Positions 12,173-13,463 of a DNA stretch of 13,463 bases are shown here, one piece after another (positions within the stretch are counted from its first letter, which is position 1; each line of letters starts with the position of its first letter). A program made the translations under genes and the position numbers. Under the pieces are notes generated by a model, which was not told the origin of the DNA, ran no database searches, and saw nothing but the letters and a program-made list of their open reading frames with translations. Origin of the DNA: Pseudomonadota bacterium (GTDB taxonomy: Bacteria > Bdellovibrionota > UBA1018 > CAIMNF01). Where the stretch lies: the NCBI GenBank assembly GCA_027482725.1, contig JAIXVT010000315.1:1-13463 (forward strand), given 5' to 3'.

Positions 12173-13463
12173 ATGTCCGAGCTTGTTTTTGAGTTTCCCC
12201 AAGAAAAAAACCAACCTTCACCCCTTACTGTGCCCGAGGCTATTCAAGGTTTGAATCTTCTCCAAAATGAATTCGATGTATTTTGGGTGCCGTCCAAAGA
12301 CGAGGCACTCAGTGAATATGTCACCCAAGGGGACAGCGCGCGTGTCGCATTGACCGCATTTACGGGGTCTATCGGGGAGTGCTTTTTTTACCAACCGCTT
12401 TTTCAGAAATTTAATCACGGCAAGCCCGTCCGTCTGGCGGTAGATGGGCGCTATCATCTTCAGGCAAATCAAGAATGTGATCCAAGCTGGATTCAGATCG
12501 ATGCTCTCGATCTTGAGCCGATGCTCGCTCCGCATTTGCTCGATTCCCTCAAAACCCTTCCAAAAAAAACGAGGGTCGCGTGTGTTCCCCTCCGCATGTC
12601 TCTTTCCGAGTATTCGGCACTTGAAAAAGCCGTACAAGACTACGGATTGGTATTGGTCGCACTTTCTGATCGTGTTTTTGTACAAGCGCTAGCCTTGCCC
12701 GGGTTCACCAGTCAACACCCGATTCAATCGCTGTCGGTTCATCATACGGGACGGTCACCCGAACGGATTTTGAATCAGCTGCATGAGCAGGTCAGTCAAC
12801 ACGTGGCAACCGATAGCACATTGATCGTTACTTGTGCGGCAGATGACGCCGCGTTTGTGTTAAACGCGCGCGGTTATCACTTGCCACAGAGTTCGGCGGT
12901 ATTGGCCCGCTTATACAGTGTTCGCGGACACTTGGCCGTGGTGTTGCCTTCTCCCACTGCGGGTATTGACTTTGCGGTTGATTTAAAAGGTTTTGGAAAT
13001 ACTCAGGTCACTGTTATCCGTAATGATCAAACCGCAATTCGAAAGTGGATTCGCGATCGTCACGCCGATTCGCCTCTTCGTGCTGTGGCCTACCACTCGG
13101 GCACGATGAATGCTGGAATTAAATTGGAGCTTGATTCTGTTCTTCCTGAGGCGCAGCATTTTGGGGACTTCTACGGTTTGCGGGATATGCGCCGCAAAAA
13201 AACTCCTGAGGAACAGGACGCTCTCCGGGACAGTTTTTTACGGAGTTCAAAAGCCATAGCCGAGACGCTCCGCGAGGCAAAAAAAAATTCGGAGCACCAA
13301 AAGGTTTCTGAGCTTGATCTCTCCCGGCTGATTCAAAAAAATTATGCTCGTCACGGAGCCTTTGCCCTTTCGTTTAAGCCCATTAGTGGGGCCGGGCCAA
13401 ATTCTGCGATCGTGCATTATAATAGGCCGAAAAATGATGTTTTTTTTGAACCCGGGCAAATCG
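12173..13463 (+). CDS. Xaa-Pro aminopeptidase (aminopeptidase P, M24B family), C-terminus cut by the window
   Basis: Metallopeptidase expected to remove the N-terminal residue from peptides with proline in second position, in the cytoplasm (no signal peptide). My translation from the ATG at 12173 is open for 430 codons to the window edge. The layout matches the long three-domain form (about 600 residues): a creatinase-like N-terminal domain with FTGSIGE (64-69), LAVDGRYHLQANQE (88-101) and SEYV (47-50); a second similar domain with the DDAAFVLNARG segment (224-234); and the start of the pita-bread catalytic domain, from GLRDMRRKKTPEEQDALRDS (335-354) to SFKPISGAGPNSAIVHYNRP (400-419). That last block contains the substrate-binding histidine. 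The five metal ligands should follow beyond the cut, so activity cannot be judged. The first 30 residues are not conserved. Divergent from rqcH with overlapping promoters. Confidence 0.92.
   Translation, partial: MSELVFEFPQEKNQPSPLTVPEAIQGLNLLQNEFDVFWVPSKDEALSEYVTQGDSARVALTAFTGSIGECFFYQPLFQKFNHGKPVRLAVDGRYHLQANQECDPSWIQIDALDLEPMLAPHLLDSLKTLPKKTRVACVPLRMSLSEYSALEKAVQDYGLVLVALSDRVFVQALALPGFTSQHPIQSLSVHHTGRSPERILNQLHEQVSQHVATDSTLIVTCAADDAAFVLNARGYHLPQSSAVLARLYSVRGHLAVVLPSPTAGIDFAVDLKGFGNTQVTVIRNDQTAIRKWIRDRHADSPLRAVAYHSGTMNAGIKLELDSVLPEAQHFGDFYGLRDMRRKKTPEEQDALRDSFLRSSKAIAETLREAKKNSEHQKVSELDLSRLIQKNYARHGAFALSFKPISGAGPNSAIVHYNRPKNDVFFEPGQI

Noticed and set aside
12218..12685. 155-codon minus-strand open frame opposite the start of the aminopeptidase gene
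   Set aside because: It mirrors a well-conserved M24B coding sequence, shows no recognisable motif, and its composition follows from the opposite strand.
1..13463. A new defence, mobile or biosynthetic system
   Set aside because: Every long gene belongs to a known housekeeping family; there are no integrases, transposases, terminal repeats, CRISPR arrays, toxin-antitoxin-like pairs or RNA genes that I can support.

Overview
The window looks like a housekeeping chromosomal segment from a Gram-negative bacterium with balanced base composition. It carries seven protein-coding genes that can be named to family level and one small secreted protein. A eukaryote-like isoleucyl-tRNA synthetase (IleRS2 type), a 7TM-type orphan histidine kinase, a class II tRNA nucleotidyltransferase and an RqcH/NFACT protein together recall the Bdellovibrionota/former Deltaproteobacteria. 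This placement is an inference from protein character only, not from a marker gene. There are no mobile elements, CRISPR arrays, rRNA or tRNA genes, and genes are tightly packed with no gene-free stretch above about 190 bp.

Layout. From the left edge to 664 (minus strand) lies the N-terminal half of an amino-acid permease of the APC/CAT group. Upstream of it, on the same strand, is ileS (815-3970). A 106-bp divergent region with a perfect 12-bp inverted repeat separates ileS from ftsK (4077-6593, plus strand), the membrane-anchored chromosome translocase. The 3' end of ftsK overlaps by 36 bp the 3' end of a convergent histidine kinase gene (6558-8894, minus). A 185-bp divergent region with tandem 13-bp repeats then leads to a plus-strand pair: a small secreted protein (9080-9349) and, overlapping it by 17 bp, a CCA-adding-type nucleotidyltransferase (9333-10619). 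Convergent to this is an RqcH-like gene (10661-12145, minus). Divergent from that, with back-to-back promoters, is an Xaa-Pro aminopeptidase gene (12173 to the right edge, plus), cut by the window end.

How the genes relate. Several belong to translation and protein turnover: IleRS charges tRNA-Ile, the nucleotidyltransferase maintains tRNA 3' ends, RqcH rescues stalled large ribosomal subunits, the aminopeptidase recycles proline-containing peptides, and the permease imports amino acids. FtsK and the kinase stand apart. They do not form one operon: orientations alternate, so most genes have their own promoter.

No clearly new multi-gene system is visible. The most interesting signals are at the gene starts. 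ileS, the small secreted gene, the aminopeptidase gene and rqcH lack a clear Shine-Dalgarno sequence at a normal distance and have -10-like boxes only 6-10 nt before the start codon, suggesting leaderless or near-leaderless mRNAs. ftsK and the permease have classical Shine-Dalgarno sequences. The ileS/ftsK inverted repeat, centred exactly on a -35-like hexamer, is the best candidate regulatory structure.
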